From NCBI GenBank assembly GCA_003151595.1, contig PLXW01000078.1:1-32951 (forward strand): a DNA stretch of 32,951 bases, given 5' to 3'. Source of the stretch: Myxococcales bacterium. Its GTDB lineage: Bacteria > Myxococcota > Polyangia > Polyangiales > Polyangiaceae. The notes below the pieces were generated by a model that saw only the letters and a program-made list of their open reading frames with translations, did not search any database and had not been told where the DNA came from. Of the stretch, positions 16,112-23,145 are shown piece after piece; position 1 is the first letter of the stretch; each line of letters starts with the position of its first letter. The translations under genes and the position numbers were made by a program.

Positions 16112-18379
16112 ATGCGAAGCGCGACCGGCCGCAGGGCGGTTTGGACGGGGAGTCTGGCGCTCGTCGCGGTGCTCGGCATCGCGGGCGTCGTCGGCGTGGC
16201 GTGCGGCGGAAGCGGGCAAGACACGAGCACGTTCGTGCCCGGCGTCGATGCGTCGGTGCCGATCGACACCGGTCCTCCGCCTTCGCTGTTCGATGCAGAG
16301 GGACCACCGGAGGCGAGCACGTCGACGGTCTTGATCGTCTCGCCCGCCGACTCGACGATGACCGTGACGTCGCTCGGCTCGACCAAGCAGTTCACGGCGA
16401 CGCTGCAAGGGTCGACGACGCCGATCGTCGCGAGCTGGTCGGTCGATCTCCCGCTCGTGGGGACGATCGCGCCGAGCGGGATCTTCACGGCGTCAGGGAA
16501 TCTCGGCGGGGTCGTCACGGTCTCCGCGCAGACCGAGGTCGCGCACGGAGCGACGACGCTCACGGTCCTCCTTCAATCGACCGACAACCTCGGCAACGTG
16601 CCGATCGCCGTGCAAGGGCCGCTTCGTGGCGGAGGCTCGGCCGATGCGAAGTTCCGCTGGCTCTATCCGTACGACAAGACCGTCTTCCCGCGCGGCCTCG
16701 AGCCGCCGGTCCTTCAATGGGACGGCGAGCCGGCGACGTACGCGCGCGTGCACGTCACGAGCTCGACGCTCGACTACGAAGCGTTCTATGCGGCGTCGAA
16801 CCCGGCGGCGGCCACGCTCACGCAAGCGGCGTGGACGATGATCACGCAGAGCGCCGCGCCCGGCGACACGCTCACGATCGAAGCGACGAAGATGAGCGCC
16901 AGCGGCGTCACCGGCCCCATCAAGCAGTCGTGGACGATCGCGCAGGGGAGCCTGAAAGGGACCGTCTACTACAACACCTACGACTCGCCGCTGAACGACG
17001 GCAACGGCGCCGTGATGCGCGTGAAGCCGGGCGACAGCGCGAAGATCCTCCTCGGTGGGTGCAAGGTCTGTCACTCGGTCAGCGCTGACGGATCGACCAT
17101 CGTCGCCATGGGCGCGCTGTCGGATCCGAAGCCCGATGCGGGCGCGCCCGGCGACGATCCGTACTTCTACAAGCTCGGCGCGAGCTACGACCTCACCAGC
17201 GACGCCGGCGTCCTCCACAATCAAGACGACTCCGCGTTCGCGTTCGGCGCGCTGTATCCCGACGGCTCGCGCATGCTCTCGTGCGCCGCGCTCCCGGGGA
17301 ATTTCCCGCCGAACATTCCGGGGCTCGGCTTCGTGGGCGCGGTCGATGGAGGGGCGGGCGATCGCCCGTCGCGGCTCTACGATCCCAAGACCGGCGCGGT
17401 GCTCTCGGCGCCCGGGTTCGACGGCGCCATCACGCACGCGCTCATGCCGGCGTTCTCGCCTGACGGCACGCGCGTCGTCTTCAACGACTACGACAACAGC
17501 GGCGGCCACACGCTCGCCGTGATGGACTTCGCAGAAGCGTCCAACACGTTCACGAACTTCGTCGACGTCGCCGGCACGCCCGATCCGACCTTCGGCATGG
17601 ACGCAGGGGCCGACGCCGGACACGCGGACGCGGGCGCCGCGGCGCCGTTCCTCGGATGGCCGTACTTCCTCCCCGACTCGAAGACGGTCCTCTACAACAC
17701 GGTCGACGTCGGCGACTACGCGACGTGGAACGACTACGGCGGCGAGCCGAACCACCACGGCGATCTGGACGCCGTCGACGTCGCGTCGAAGACCGTGACG
17801 CCGCTCGACGCCGCAAACGGCATCGCGAACGGCGCGCCATATCTCCCGTACGGCGTGGCCGAAGCGCACCTGAACTACGAGCCGACCACGCTCCCCGTCG
17901 CCGTCGGCGGGTACTACTGGGTCGTCTTCACGAGCCGCCGCGAGTACGGCAACACGATCACCGACGCGCACGATCCGGGTCACCCTGACGGCGGCGCGGG
18001 CCCCTTCGAGGCGCACCCCGCGACGCGGAAGAAGCTGTGGGTCGCGGCGATCGACATCAACGTGACGCCCGGCAAGGACCCCAGTCACCCGGCGTTCTAC
18101 CTCTCCGGCCAGGAGCCGCTCGCGGGGAACATGCGCGGGTTCTGGGCGCTCGATCCGTGCGTGCAGAACGGCACGTCGTGCGTGTCGGGCGACGAGTGTT
18201 GCAGCGGGTTTTGCCGGCAAACGAGCGCCAGCGACGGCGGACCGGTGCTGTCGTGCGTGCCGCATCCGACAGGGTGCTCGCAGGAGTTCGAGAAGTGCGT
18301 CACGTCGTCGGACTGCTGCGGGCAGGCCGAGGGGTTCCAGTGCCTGAACGGTCACTGCGCACAGCCCGCTCCCAAGTGA
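16112..18379 (+). CDS. Large lipoprotein with PD40/TolB-like propeller, CxxCH motif and Cys-rich tail
   Basis: A 755-residue predicted lipoprotein (leader to GVAC, Cys31). Residues ~65-150 look like a bacterial Ig-like (BIG2) domain (SWSVDLPLVGTIAPSGIFTAS). Residues ~170-300 are another beta domain. At 317-321 the sequence CKVCH matches the c-type haem attachment motif, directly followed by propeller blades of PD40/TolB type (SADGSTIVAMG; MPAFSPDGTRVVFNDYD; FLPDSKTVLYN) to about residue 670. The last ~70 residues hold twelve or more cysteines (GDECCSGFC, SSDCCGQ), a knot-like module. ATG 16112 has GGAGG/GGAG (16100-16108) upstream; TTG 16094 would only add six residues. Whether haem is really bound is unknown; the motif could be incidental in a Cys-containing beta protein. 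Confidence 0.88.
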   Translation: MRSATGRRAVWTGSLALVAVLGIAGVVGVACGGSGQDTSTFVPGVDASVPIDTGPPPSLFDAEGPPEASTSTVLIVSPADSTMTVTSLGSTKQFTATLQGSTTPIVASWSVDLPLVGTIAPSGIFTASGNLGGVVTVSAQTEVAHGATTLTVLLQSTDNLGNVPIAVQGPLRGGGSADAKFRWLYPYDKTVFPRGLEPPVLQWDGEPATYARVHVTSSTLDYEAFYAASNPAAATLTQAAWTMITQSAAPGDTLTIEATKMSASGVTGPIKQSWTIAQGSLKGTVYYNTYDSPLNDGNGAVMRVKPGDSAKILLGGCKVCHSVSADGSTIVAMGALSDPKPDAGAPGDDPYFYKLGASYDLTSDAGVLHNQDDSAFAFGALYPDGSRMLSCAALPGNFPPNIPGLGFVGAVDGGAGDRPSRLYDPKTGAVLSAPGFDGAITHALMPAFSPDGTRVVFNDYDNSGGHTLAVMDFAEASNTFTNFVDVAGTPDPTFGMDAGADAGHADAGAAAPFLGWPYFLPDSKTVLYNTVDVGDYATWNDYGGEPNHHGDLDAVDVASKTVTPLDAANGIANGAPYLPYGVAEAHLNYEPTTLPVAVGGYYWVVFTSRREYGNTITDAHDPGHPDGGAGPFEAHPATRKKLWVAAIDINVTPGKDPSHPAFYLSGQEPLAGNMRGFWALDPCVQNGTSCVSGDECCSGFCRQTSASDGGPVLSCVPHPTGCSQEFEKCVTSSDCCGQAEGFQCLNGHCAQPAPK

Positions 18380-18423
18380 GTCTCTCTCTCGCGAGTCGCA
18401 TCGCGCAGGGGTCGCGCGCAGGG

Positions 18424-18429
18424 TAGGCT
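18424..18429 (+). promoter_or_regulatory. Candidate -10 hexamer TAGGCT close to a start codon
   Basis: TAGGCT ends 8 nt before ATG 18438. No Shine-Dalgarno is present between them, in keeping with a leaderless start. The -35 region has no good match. Confidence 0.3.
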
Positions 18430-18437
18430 TCCAGCAG

Positions 18438-19385
18438 ATGGACGTACGCATCACGCTGGGGCTCTCTGCGCTCTCCATTCTGGTTCTCGCCGCCATCGGG
18501 GCATGCGCGGGCGAGGTCGTAGACGCGAACGGGAACCCCGTCGTCGGGGCCGACGGCGGCACCGTGGTCGGGACCGACGGCGCACCGAGCACGTCGACGG
18601 GCGGCGACGACGGCAGCGACGCAGGCACGAATCTCCCGCCGCCAGCGGTGGACGGCGGTCCCGCGACGATGATCGACTCGGGTCCTCCGGCGACGATCGG
18701 CGGCGGCGATGACTCGGGAGCGCAAGACGCGGGCAACGACTCGGCGCTCCCGTCCGGCGAGTGCAACGCGCTCGGCGATTGCCCGCAGACGCTGCCCGGC
18801 GTCTCCGGCGTCTCGTGCGACACAGCGAATCACGTGTGCGTGATCACTTGCTCGGGCGACAACTACGACGTGAACGGCGTCGTCGGTGACGGATGCGAAT
18901 TCGCGAACCCGTGCCCCGTCGGCAACGGCAATCAGAAGTGCCCCGTCGAGCACAGCACGGGCACCGCGACGGACCTCGGCTCGTTCGACTGCAACGACGG
19001 CGACAGCGCGCAGAACGACACCGGATCGGTTCCCAGCGACGCACGCACGCACAACCCCGCGGTCCTCTCGTTCAACGGCACGACGGGCGCTGCGCCGACG
19101 GTGCTTCACATCAAGGCGACGGGGGGGCTCACCTGCCAGGACGATCTCAACCTGAACCTCCAGATGAACGGTGCGGCGCACCCGACGTGTTATTCGATCG
19201 TCGCGCAGGCCCCTGGTCACACCTACACCTGCGCGCAGACCGACGGCACCGGGCTCTGTCAGATCCAGAACAACAGCGGCTCGTACTCCGACGGTGACGA
19301 CATCTACGTCACCGTCTCGAAGATCAGCTCGTGCACCGCGGCCCAGACCGACAACGGTCACTTCACGATCACGGGCCACCTGTAG
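18438..19385 (+). CDS. Predicted lipoprotein with Asp/Gly-rich linker and Cys-containing domain
   Basis: A 315-residue protein of no recognised family. Leader MDVRITLGLSALSILVLAA then IGAC gives a usable lipobox (Cys23). Residues ~24-105 are a low-complexity linker rich in Gly, Asp, Ser and Ala (VGADGGTVVG, GGDDGSDAG). The C-terminal ~200 residues have spaced cysteine pairs and beta-rich text (NPAVLSFNGTTGAAPTVLHIKATGG; GDDIYVTVSKISSC), resembling a jelly-roll or pre-peptidase (PPC)-like fold, though that is a guess. It lies 58 nt after the CxxCH lipoprotein on the same strand, so the two may be co-transcribed. Its last 17 bases overlap the 3' end of the convergent RES toxin gene. Confidence 0.85.
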   Translation: MDVRITLGLSALSILVLAAIGACAGEVVDANGNPVVGADGGTVVGTDGAPSTSTGGDDGSDAGTNLPPPAVDGGPATMIDSGPPATIGGGDDSGAQDAGNDSALPSGECNALGDCPQTLPGVSGVSCDTANHVCVITCSGDNYDVNGVVGDGCEFANPCPVGNGNQKCPVEHSTGTATDLGSFDCNDGDSAQNDTGSVPSDARTHNPAVLSFNGTTGAAPTVLHIKATGGLTCQDDLNLNLQMNGAAHPTCYSIVAQAPGHTYTCAQTDGTGLCQIQNNSGSYSDGDDIYVTVSKISSCTAAQTDNGHFTITGHL

Positions 19386-19839
19386 ACGCGCGAAGCCGCG
19401 GATCGAACGTGAAGCGCACGGGCCGCTTCGCCTTGATCGACGCCGCGTCCGGGTGGCGCGGGTTGATGAGGACGTTCGACTCGTCGGGCAGCACCGCCGA
19501 CGGCACCACCAGCACCGCCGTCTTCGCGCTCGCGATCCACTCTGCGCCGAGCGCTTGATCGCGCGCCGAAGGGGGATTGCTCGCCCACTCGCTCGGCAGA
19601 TCGCGGAGCGTCCAGCGCGTGACGCGGATCGCCTTCGGTATCTCGATGGCGATCGACACGTAGTCCGCCGGGATGATGTTCGACGTGAAGTGAACGAGCG
19701 CCTCCATGGCCGCGAGCGCCAGCGTGCTCGAGGCGTACACGAGCGGAACGCCTCTCGGGTTCCACCGTCCGCCGTAGAGCCGCGCCCCTTCTCCGTCGAG
19801 CGAGGTGTACGGCCGGCGACAGAGGCGGAACGCCTTCAA
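19369..19839 (-). CDS. RES-domain toxin of a RES-Xre toxin-antitoxin pair
   Basis: A 156-residue RES-domain protein. RES toxins act in the cytoplasm; characterised ones degrade NAD+ (MbcT) or ADP-ribosylate a metabolic enzyme (ParT). Seen here: Arg25 in LYGGRWNPRG, Tyr35 in LVYASSTLALAAMEAL, Glu46, and Ser121-Asn122 in PDESNVLINP, the conserved Arg/Tyr/Glu/Ser set of the family. Length is typical. The TTG start (19837-19839) overlaps the antitoxin stop as TTGA, and the conserved KAFRL opening follows at once, so translation is probably coupled and low. An ATG is not available nearby in this frame. It follows its antitoxin, the usual order. The 3' end overlaps the convergent lipoprotein gene. 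Confidence 0.9.
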   Translation of the reverse strand: MKAFRLCRRPYTSLDGEGARLYGGRWNPRGVPLVYASSTLALAAMEALVHFTSNIIPADYVSIAIEIPKAIRVTRWTLRDLPSEWASNPPSARDQALGAEWIASAKTAVLVVPSAVLPDESNVLINPRHPDAASIKAKRPVRFTFDPRLRASTGGP

Positions 19840-20276
19840 CTGAAGACGCCGTGCTCGATTCGTCCGAGCTCGTCGCGCACGGCTTCGGCGCCCATGTCCG
19901 TGTCGAGGAGCGAGAGCGGCGCGGCGCCACCGAGAGCGCGGCTGCTCTGCTGCAACCACGTCTTCGCGCTGGCGATGCTGCCGAACACCTCGATGCCGCG
20001 GATGACGACGTCGGCCAGGCGGAGCACGCGCTCCGACTCGAACAGGTCGAGCGTCCCTTCGTCTTTGCGGCGCGCGAGCGTGCGGGGCGAGAGACCGAGC
20101 GACTTCGCCATCGTCTCCAGCGAGAGCTCCAGGCGATCGCCGATGGCCTCCAGCGCCGAGTAGGGGAGCCCCTTTCGCGCGAGCCCGACGAGCGCGAGCC
20201 GCGAGTGCGGGCGGCCGACGACGGTCTTGCCGCCAAGGAGCATCATCATGTTGCTGAGAGAAGTCGCGGCTGCCAT
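19836..20276 (-). CDS. Xre/ParS-type antitoxin (DUF2384-like)
   Basis: A 146-residue partner of the RES toxin. Residues ~20-85 form the Xre-like DNA-binding part (GLPYSALEAIGDRLELSLETMAKSLGLSPRTLARRKDEG), where ETMAKSLGLSPRTLARR reads as a helix-turn-helix. Residues ~85-146 are the toxin-binding region (LDLFESERVLRLADVVIRGIEVFGSIASAKTWLQQ... ALGG), the DUF2384/MbcA_ParS_Xre signature. It is expected to bind the toxin's active site and repress its own operon. ATG 20276 is chosen although the frame is open to 20339, because the TACTAT hexamer and a palindrome lie right at this codon. No ribosome site precedes it. Confidence 0.9.
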   Translation of the reverse strand: MAAATSLSNMMMLLGGKTVVGRPHSRLALVGLARKGLPYSALEAIGDRLELSLETMAKSLGLSPRTLARRKDEGTLDLFESERVLRLADVVIRGIEVFGSIASAKTWLQQSSRALGGAAPLSLLDTDMGAEAVRDELGRIEHGVFS

Positions 20277-20304
20277 TTGGCATAGTATGAGCGGACAGGT
20301 GGCA
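20271..20304 (-). promoter_or_regulatory. Candidate promoter and autoregulatory operator of the RES-Xre operon
   Basis: On the minus strand TACTAT (20282-20287) ends 5 nt before the antitoxin ATG. TGCCA-N2-TGGCA (20271-20282) is a perfect dyad that covers the start codon and touches the -10. A further TGGCA half-site lies at 20300-20304, 22 nt (two helical turns) from the first. This is a natural place for Xre repressor binding. TCGACA 19 nt upstream of the -10 is a possible -35. Confidence 0.5.
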
Positions 20305-20335
20305 ATTGTCGAGGCGCCGCGCTCGCTGCCGCTCT

Positions 20336-22198
20336 TCACCGCACCACGGGCCGCACTTTCACATGCACGTGGTCGCGCCCCTCGACGTACTGCTCGAGCG
20401 GAACGACCGTTCGCGCGTACGAATAGTACGGCTCGGGTCCGACGTCGGAGTGCGCGGGGCGGAGGGCGTCGAGCGCGAACGGCGGCAAGCGCGGCGCGAC
20501 GTGACCGCGGAACGTGACCCCTTCGGACGGGACGCGGAACTGGACCACGACGCTCCGCGGGAGCGCGCTCTGGTGCGTCTCGTTCGCCAGGAGCTCGTTC
20601 AGATCCTCGGGCGCGGCGACCTCGGGCGAGACGTCATAGCCTGGCAGCACCTCGACATCGACGTCTTTCCCGGCGAGCTCCACCGGCATCTTCACGTCGA
20701 TCGTCTTCGTGATCTCGCGCCCCACGAACGGCACCAGGTGGAGCACGAGGCGCGCGTTCTGCCCGGCGTCGACGCCGTCTTCGAGCGCCTCGAGCCCGCG
20801 AATCCTCCACAGCTCGCGCGCGTACGTCACGGTGAGCACGCTCTCCACTCTGTCGACGTGCGCGTTCTCCCACGGGTTGTTGATCACGTCGCCCACCGTG
20901 CGAATCACCCGCGCGCGCGCGAAGTCGCCGGCGTCCGGCATGCCGCCGATGGCGACGCCGAAGTCCTCGAGCGAGACGGTCCCGTGTCCGCGCACGGTCA
21001 CCTTCGACTCGAGCTTCCACGTCATGTCGCGCCGCTCGTTCACGGTCGCCTCGACCGCCGAGCCGATGACCCCCGCGGCCAGCGACGGCGTCAGGAATTT
21101 CTCTTCGGCGACCTGTGTCTTCCACTCCGTCTGCGGCGCACCGGTCACGCCGCGCACGCTCACGTTCACCGGGAACGTCGGCGCGTGCTTCGTCTCGTCG
21201 ATGATGACGGCGCTCTGCCGATCCTGGACGAGCGCGCCGAGCGGCCGCGCGATCTCGCCGATCTTCATGCTGTGCTGGATGCTCGCGTAGATCCAGAGCA
21301 CGCGACCGATGGCCGTCGGGATCGACGTGTTGCCCGCCTCGAACATCGGGTGCCCGAAGCCGCACAGCTTGTTGCCGGAGACGTGCGTCACGGTGCCGAG
21401 CCCCATGATGGAGACGTCGCCGCTCACGAGCGACACGCCGAGCGCGCCGCCGTCGACGAAGTGCATCGGCGTTCCGTCGCTCGAGCCCTGCCCGCCGCCG
21501 GCTTGCGCTGCTTCGAGTCCGAGGGGCCCCACGAGCTTTCGCAAGTACGCCGCGGTGCGATCGCCCACGCCCGAGAGGAGCAGCGGCGTCGCGTTCGGCA
21601 CGAGCGCCATCGCCGGATCGATCTCCATGCGCTTCGCGATCTGCGCAGCGTGCGCCTCGACATCGTACGTCCCGGGCTCACCGTCGAACGCGGTCATGCT
21701 CGACGCGCGCATCGCGTGCACCGGCGCGCCGCTCGCGATCGGGCTCTCCCCTTCGCTCGGCCAGAAGCCCGGCGGGATCGCGCGATTGAGCTCCGTCATC
21801 ATCAGCCCGATCGGCGTGACGCCCGCGACCGACTCGGTCGGGAACTGCGCATAGCTGTAGGCGTACGCGCCGAGCAGCCGGCCGCCGTCGAGGTAGATCG
21901 GGCTGCCGCTCATCCCCTTCACGTTCTTCGTGATGTCGAGCCGCGGGTGCGGCGTCTTCACGAGGACGAGATCCTGACCGGGGCGGAAGTTGTGAAGGAC
22001 GCCGATGACTTCGACGTCGAAGCGCTCGGGCTCCGTGCCGTGGAAGACGGTGAGCCCGTACCCTTTCATCCCTTCTTTGACTTCGCTCGGCGCGATCGTC
22101 GGCGACTTCGCGTCACCGTGCGCGAGAGGGACGGAGAGACCGAGAGCAGCGGCGAGCCCGACGAGCGCCGTGAGGATGGGCAAACGGCTTCTCACCAC
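20336..22198 (-). CDS. SpoIVB-like S55 family serine peptidase, exported
   Basis: A 620-residue exported protein with S55 (SpoIVB) peptidase motifs. Residues ~1-28 are a signal peptide (SRLPILTALVGLAAALGLSV). The opening GMKGYGLTVFHGTEPERFDVEVIGVL is typical of bacterial S55 proteins. The serine motif GMSGSPIY is at 95-102, followed by GAYAYSY and AGVTPI. A His motif, GFGHPM with His283, lies later. In Bacillus SpoIVB the catalytic His precedes the Ser, so the order here is reversed. The last ~250 residues are beta-rich. SpoIVB triggers sporulation sigma activation; whether this protein has a similar signalling role is unknown. GTG 22198 is used because AGGA lies 5 nt upstream and the signal peptide follows; GTG 22258 would add 20 residues. 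Confidence 0.88.
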   Translation of the reverse strand: MVRSRLPILTALVGLAAALGLSVPLAHGDAKSPTIAPSEVKEGMKGYGLTVFHGTEPERFDVEVIGVLHNFRPGQDLVLVKTPHPRLDITKNVKGMSGSPIYLDGGRLLGAYAYSYAQFPTESVAGVTPIGLMMTELNRAIPPGFWPSEGESPIASGAPVHAMRASSMTAFDGEPGTYDVEAHAAQIAKRMEIDPAMALVPNATPLLLSGVGDRTAAYLRKLVGPLGLEAAQAGGGQGSSDGTPMHFVDGGALGVSLVSGDVSIMGLGTVTHVSGNKLCGFGHPMFEAGNTSIPTAIGRVLWIYASIQHSMKIGEIARPLGALVQDRQSAVIIDETKHAPTFPVNVSVRGVTGAPQTEWKTQVAEEKFLTPSLAAGVIGSAVEATVNERRDMTWKLESKVTVRGHGTVSLEDFGVAIGGMPDAGDFARARVIRTVGDVINNPWENAHVDRVESVLTVTYARELWRIRGLEALEDGVDAGQNARLVLHLVPFVGREITKTIDVKMPVELAGKDVDVEVLPGYDVSPEVAAPEDLNELLANETHQSALPRSVVVQFRVPSEGVTFRGHVAPRLPPFALDALRPAHSDVGPEPYYSYARTVVPLEQYVEGRDHVHVKVRPVVR

Positions 22199-22387
22199 TC
22201 GAATCCTACGCGATTCATCTGAGGCGTGGCGGACCCACCCCTGGAATCTTTCGAACACTCACTCGAAATGCGACCGCGACGGTTCGCGCTTCCTTGCGCG
22301 GGTGAGGGGTGGCGGTAGAGCGCGCCAACTCACTCCACCATCCCCGCGTTGCCCGGCAGCGCGAGGGGACAACCAAGGGGAACTTCC

Positions 22388-22783
22388 ATGCTCATCAAGT
22401 CGCTCTTCTCGATCTCCGCTCTCGCTCTGTCGCTCGTCGCATGCGGCAGCGCGTCTTCCGAATCGGTCTCGCACGCAGGGCAGGCCTCGACGCGCGAGCA
22501 ACCGGACTTCACGGCGTGCACGACGGACGACGACTGCGTCGCCATCAAGCAAGCCGCTCCCGGCTGCTGTGACAACGGCTGGCTCGTCTCGGTCAACACC
22601 GACTCGGTCCAGTCCTACGCCGACGCGAACGCCTGCAGCGCGCCGGCCGTCTGCCCGCACTACGTCGTGAAGGACACGCGCGTCGCTTCGTGCGACGCGA
22701 CGTCGAACGCATGCGTGCTCATCGCGGGGCCGGTTGCGGCGACGGGTGATGACGACGGTGGCAGTGACACGACCGCGAACTGA
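22388..22783 (+). CDS. Small predicted lipoprotein, Cys-rich
   Basis: A 131-residue lipoprotein of unknown function. Leader MLIKSLFSISALALSLVAC has a canonical lipobox LVAC (Cys19). The mature part has eight or so cysteines in pairs (FTACTTDDDCVAIKQAAPGCC; NACSAPAVCPHY; VASCDATSNAC), suggesting disulfides outside the inner membrane. It ends in a short acidic Asp/Gly tail. The ATG has AAGGGGAA just upstream (around 22374-22382), a good ribosome site and different from the Shine-Dalgarno-less genes nearby. It is transcribed away from the S55 peptidase gene (189-nt gap) and towards the small basic protein gene, with a strong hairpin between them. Confidence 0.85.
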   Translation: MLIKSLFSISALALSLVACGSASSESVSHAGQASTREQPDFTACTTDDDCVAIKQAAPGCCDNGWLVSVNTDSVQSYADANACSAPAVCPHYVVKDTRVASCDATSNACVLIAGPVAATGDDDGGSDTTAN

Positions 22784-22814
22784 TCGCGTTCGTCCCGAAT
22801 CGATCGCGTACCGC

Positions 22815-22842
22815 GCGGCGCTCGTCTCCAGACGGGCGCCGC
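22815..22842. terminator. Strong GC hairpin between convergent genes
   Basis: GCGGCGCTCGTCT pairs with AGACGGGCGCCGC across a 2-nt CC centre: 13 pairs with a single G-T wobble on one strand (in practice ~12 pairs and a 4-nt loop). It lies 32 nt after the lipoprotein stop and 17 nt past the stop of the small basic protein gene. There is no T-run on either side, so it would be a non-canonical bidirectional terminator. Confidence 0.55.
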
Positions 22843-22858
22843 GTTCGCGATTTCGGGC

Positions 22859-23026
22859 TCAGACCTTTTCGGTCTGCTTCGCGTCGGCGGCCTTCGCGTC
22901 GTAGCCAGCCTGGTGCACGGCGAACTTCGGCGTGCCCATGGCGCGGCGCTCGCGCTTGTTGCGCTTGCCGTTGGTGGTGGCCTTGCGCTTGCGAATCCGA
23001 TCGAACTGCTGCGTCGACGAAACCAT
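22859..23026 (-). CDS. Small basic protein (55 aa), unrecognised, RNA- or ribosome-binding type
   Basis: A 55-residue Lys/Arg-rich protein, short enough to be missed by default gene calls. The middle (RIRKRKATTNGKRNKRERRAMGTP) is strongly basic and followed by KFAVHQAGYDAKAADAKQ. ATG 23026 is preceded on the minus strand by AGGAAGAG (plus-strand CTCTTCCT, 23033-23040), and a TTGACA promoter lies ~70 nt upstream, so it has both a promoter and a ribosome site. I do not recognise the family with certainty; a nucleic-acid or ribosome-associated role is inferred only from charge. The end of the frame contains a 6-bp hairpin (22860-22876). Confidence 0.7.
   Translation of the reverse strand: MVSSTQQFDRIRKRKATTNGKRNKRERRAMGTPKFAVHQAGYDAKAADAKQTEKV
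22860..22876 (-). terminator. Hairpin CAGACC-N5-GGTCTG at the small gene's stop codon
   Basis: A perfect 6-bp stem with a 5-nt loop spans the last codons and stop of the 55-residue gene. It precedes the larger hairpin at 22815-22842 in the direction of transcription. Alone it would be a weak terminator; the pair may act together. Confidence 0.35.
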
Positions 23027-23073
23027 GGCTGCTCTTCCTGTTTAATCGGGCCTAGCGGCCGAAAGGGAGGCGC

Positions 23074-23102
23074 ACCATGACCGCCCGCGGCCGGTCTGTC
23101 AA
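23074..23102 (-). promoter_or_regulatory. Sigma-70-type promoter TTGACA-N17-CATGGT
   Basis: On the minus strand a perfect -35 TTGACA (23097-23102) is followed after 17 nt by CATGGT (23074-23079), a 3/6 match to TATAAT. Transcription would start near 23067, giving a leader of about 40 nt that includes the ribosome site of the 55-residue gene. This is the best -35 seen in the window. Confidence 0.55.
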
Positions 23103-23145
23103 CCGCAGGAAGCGTGGAACACCCACGAAAAGCGCGAGAATCGCC

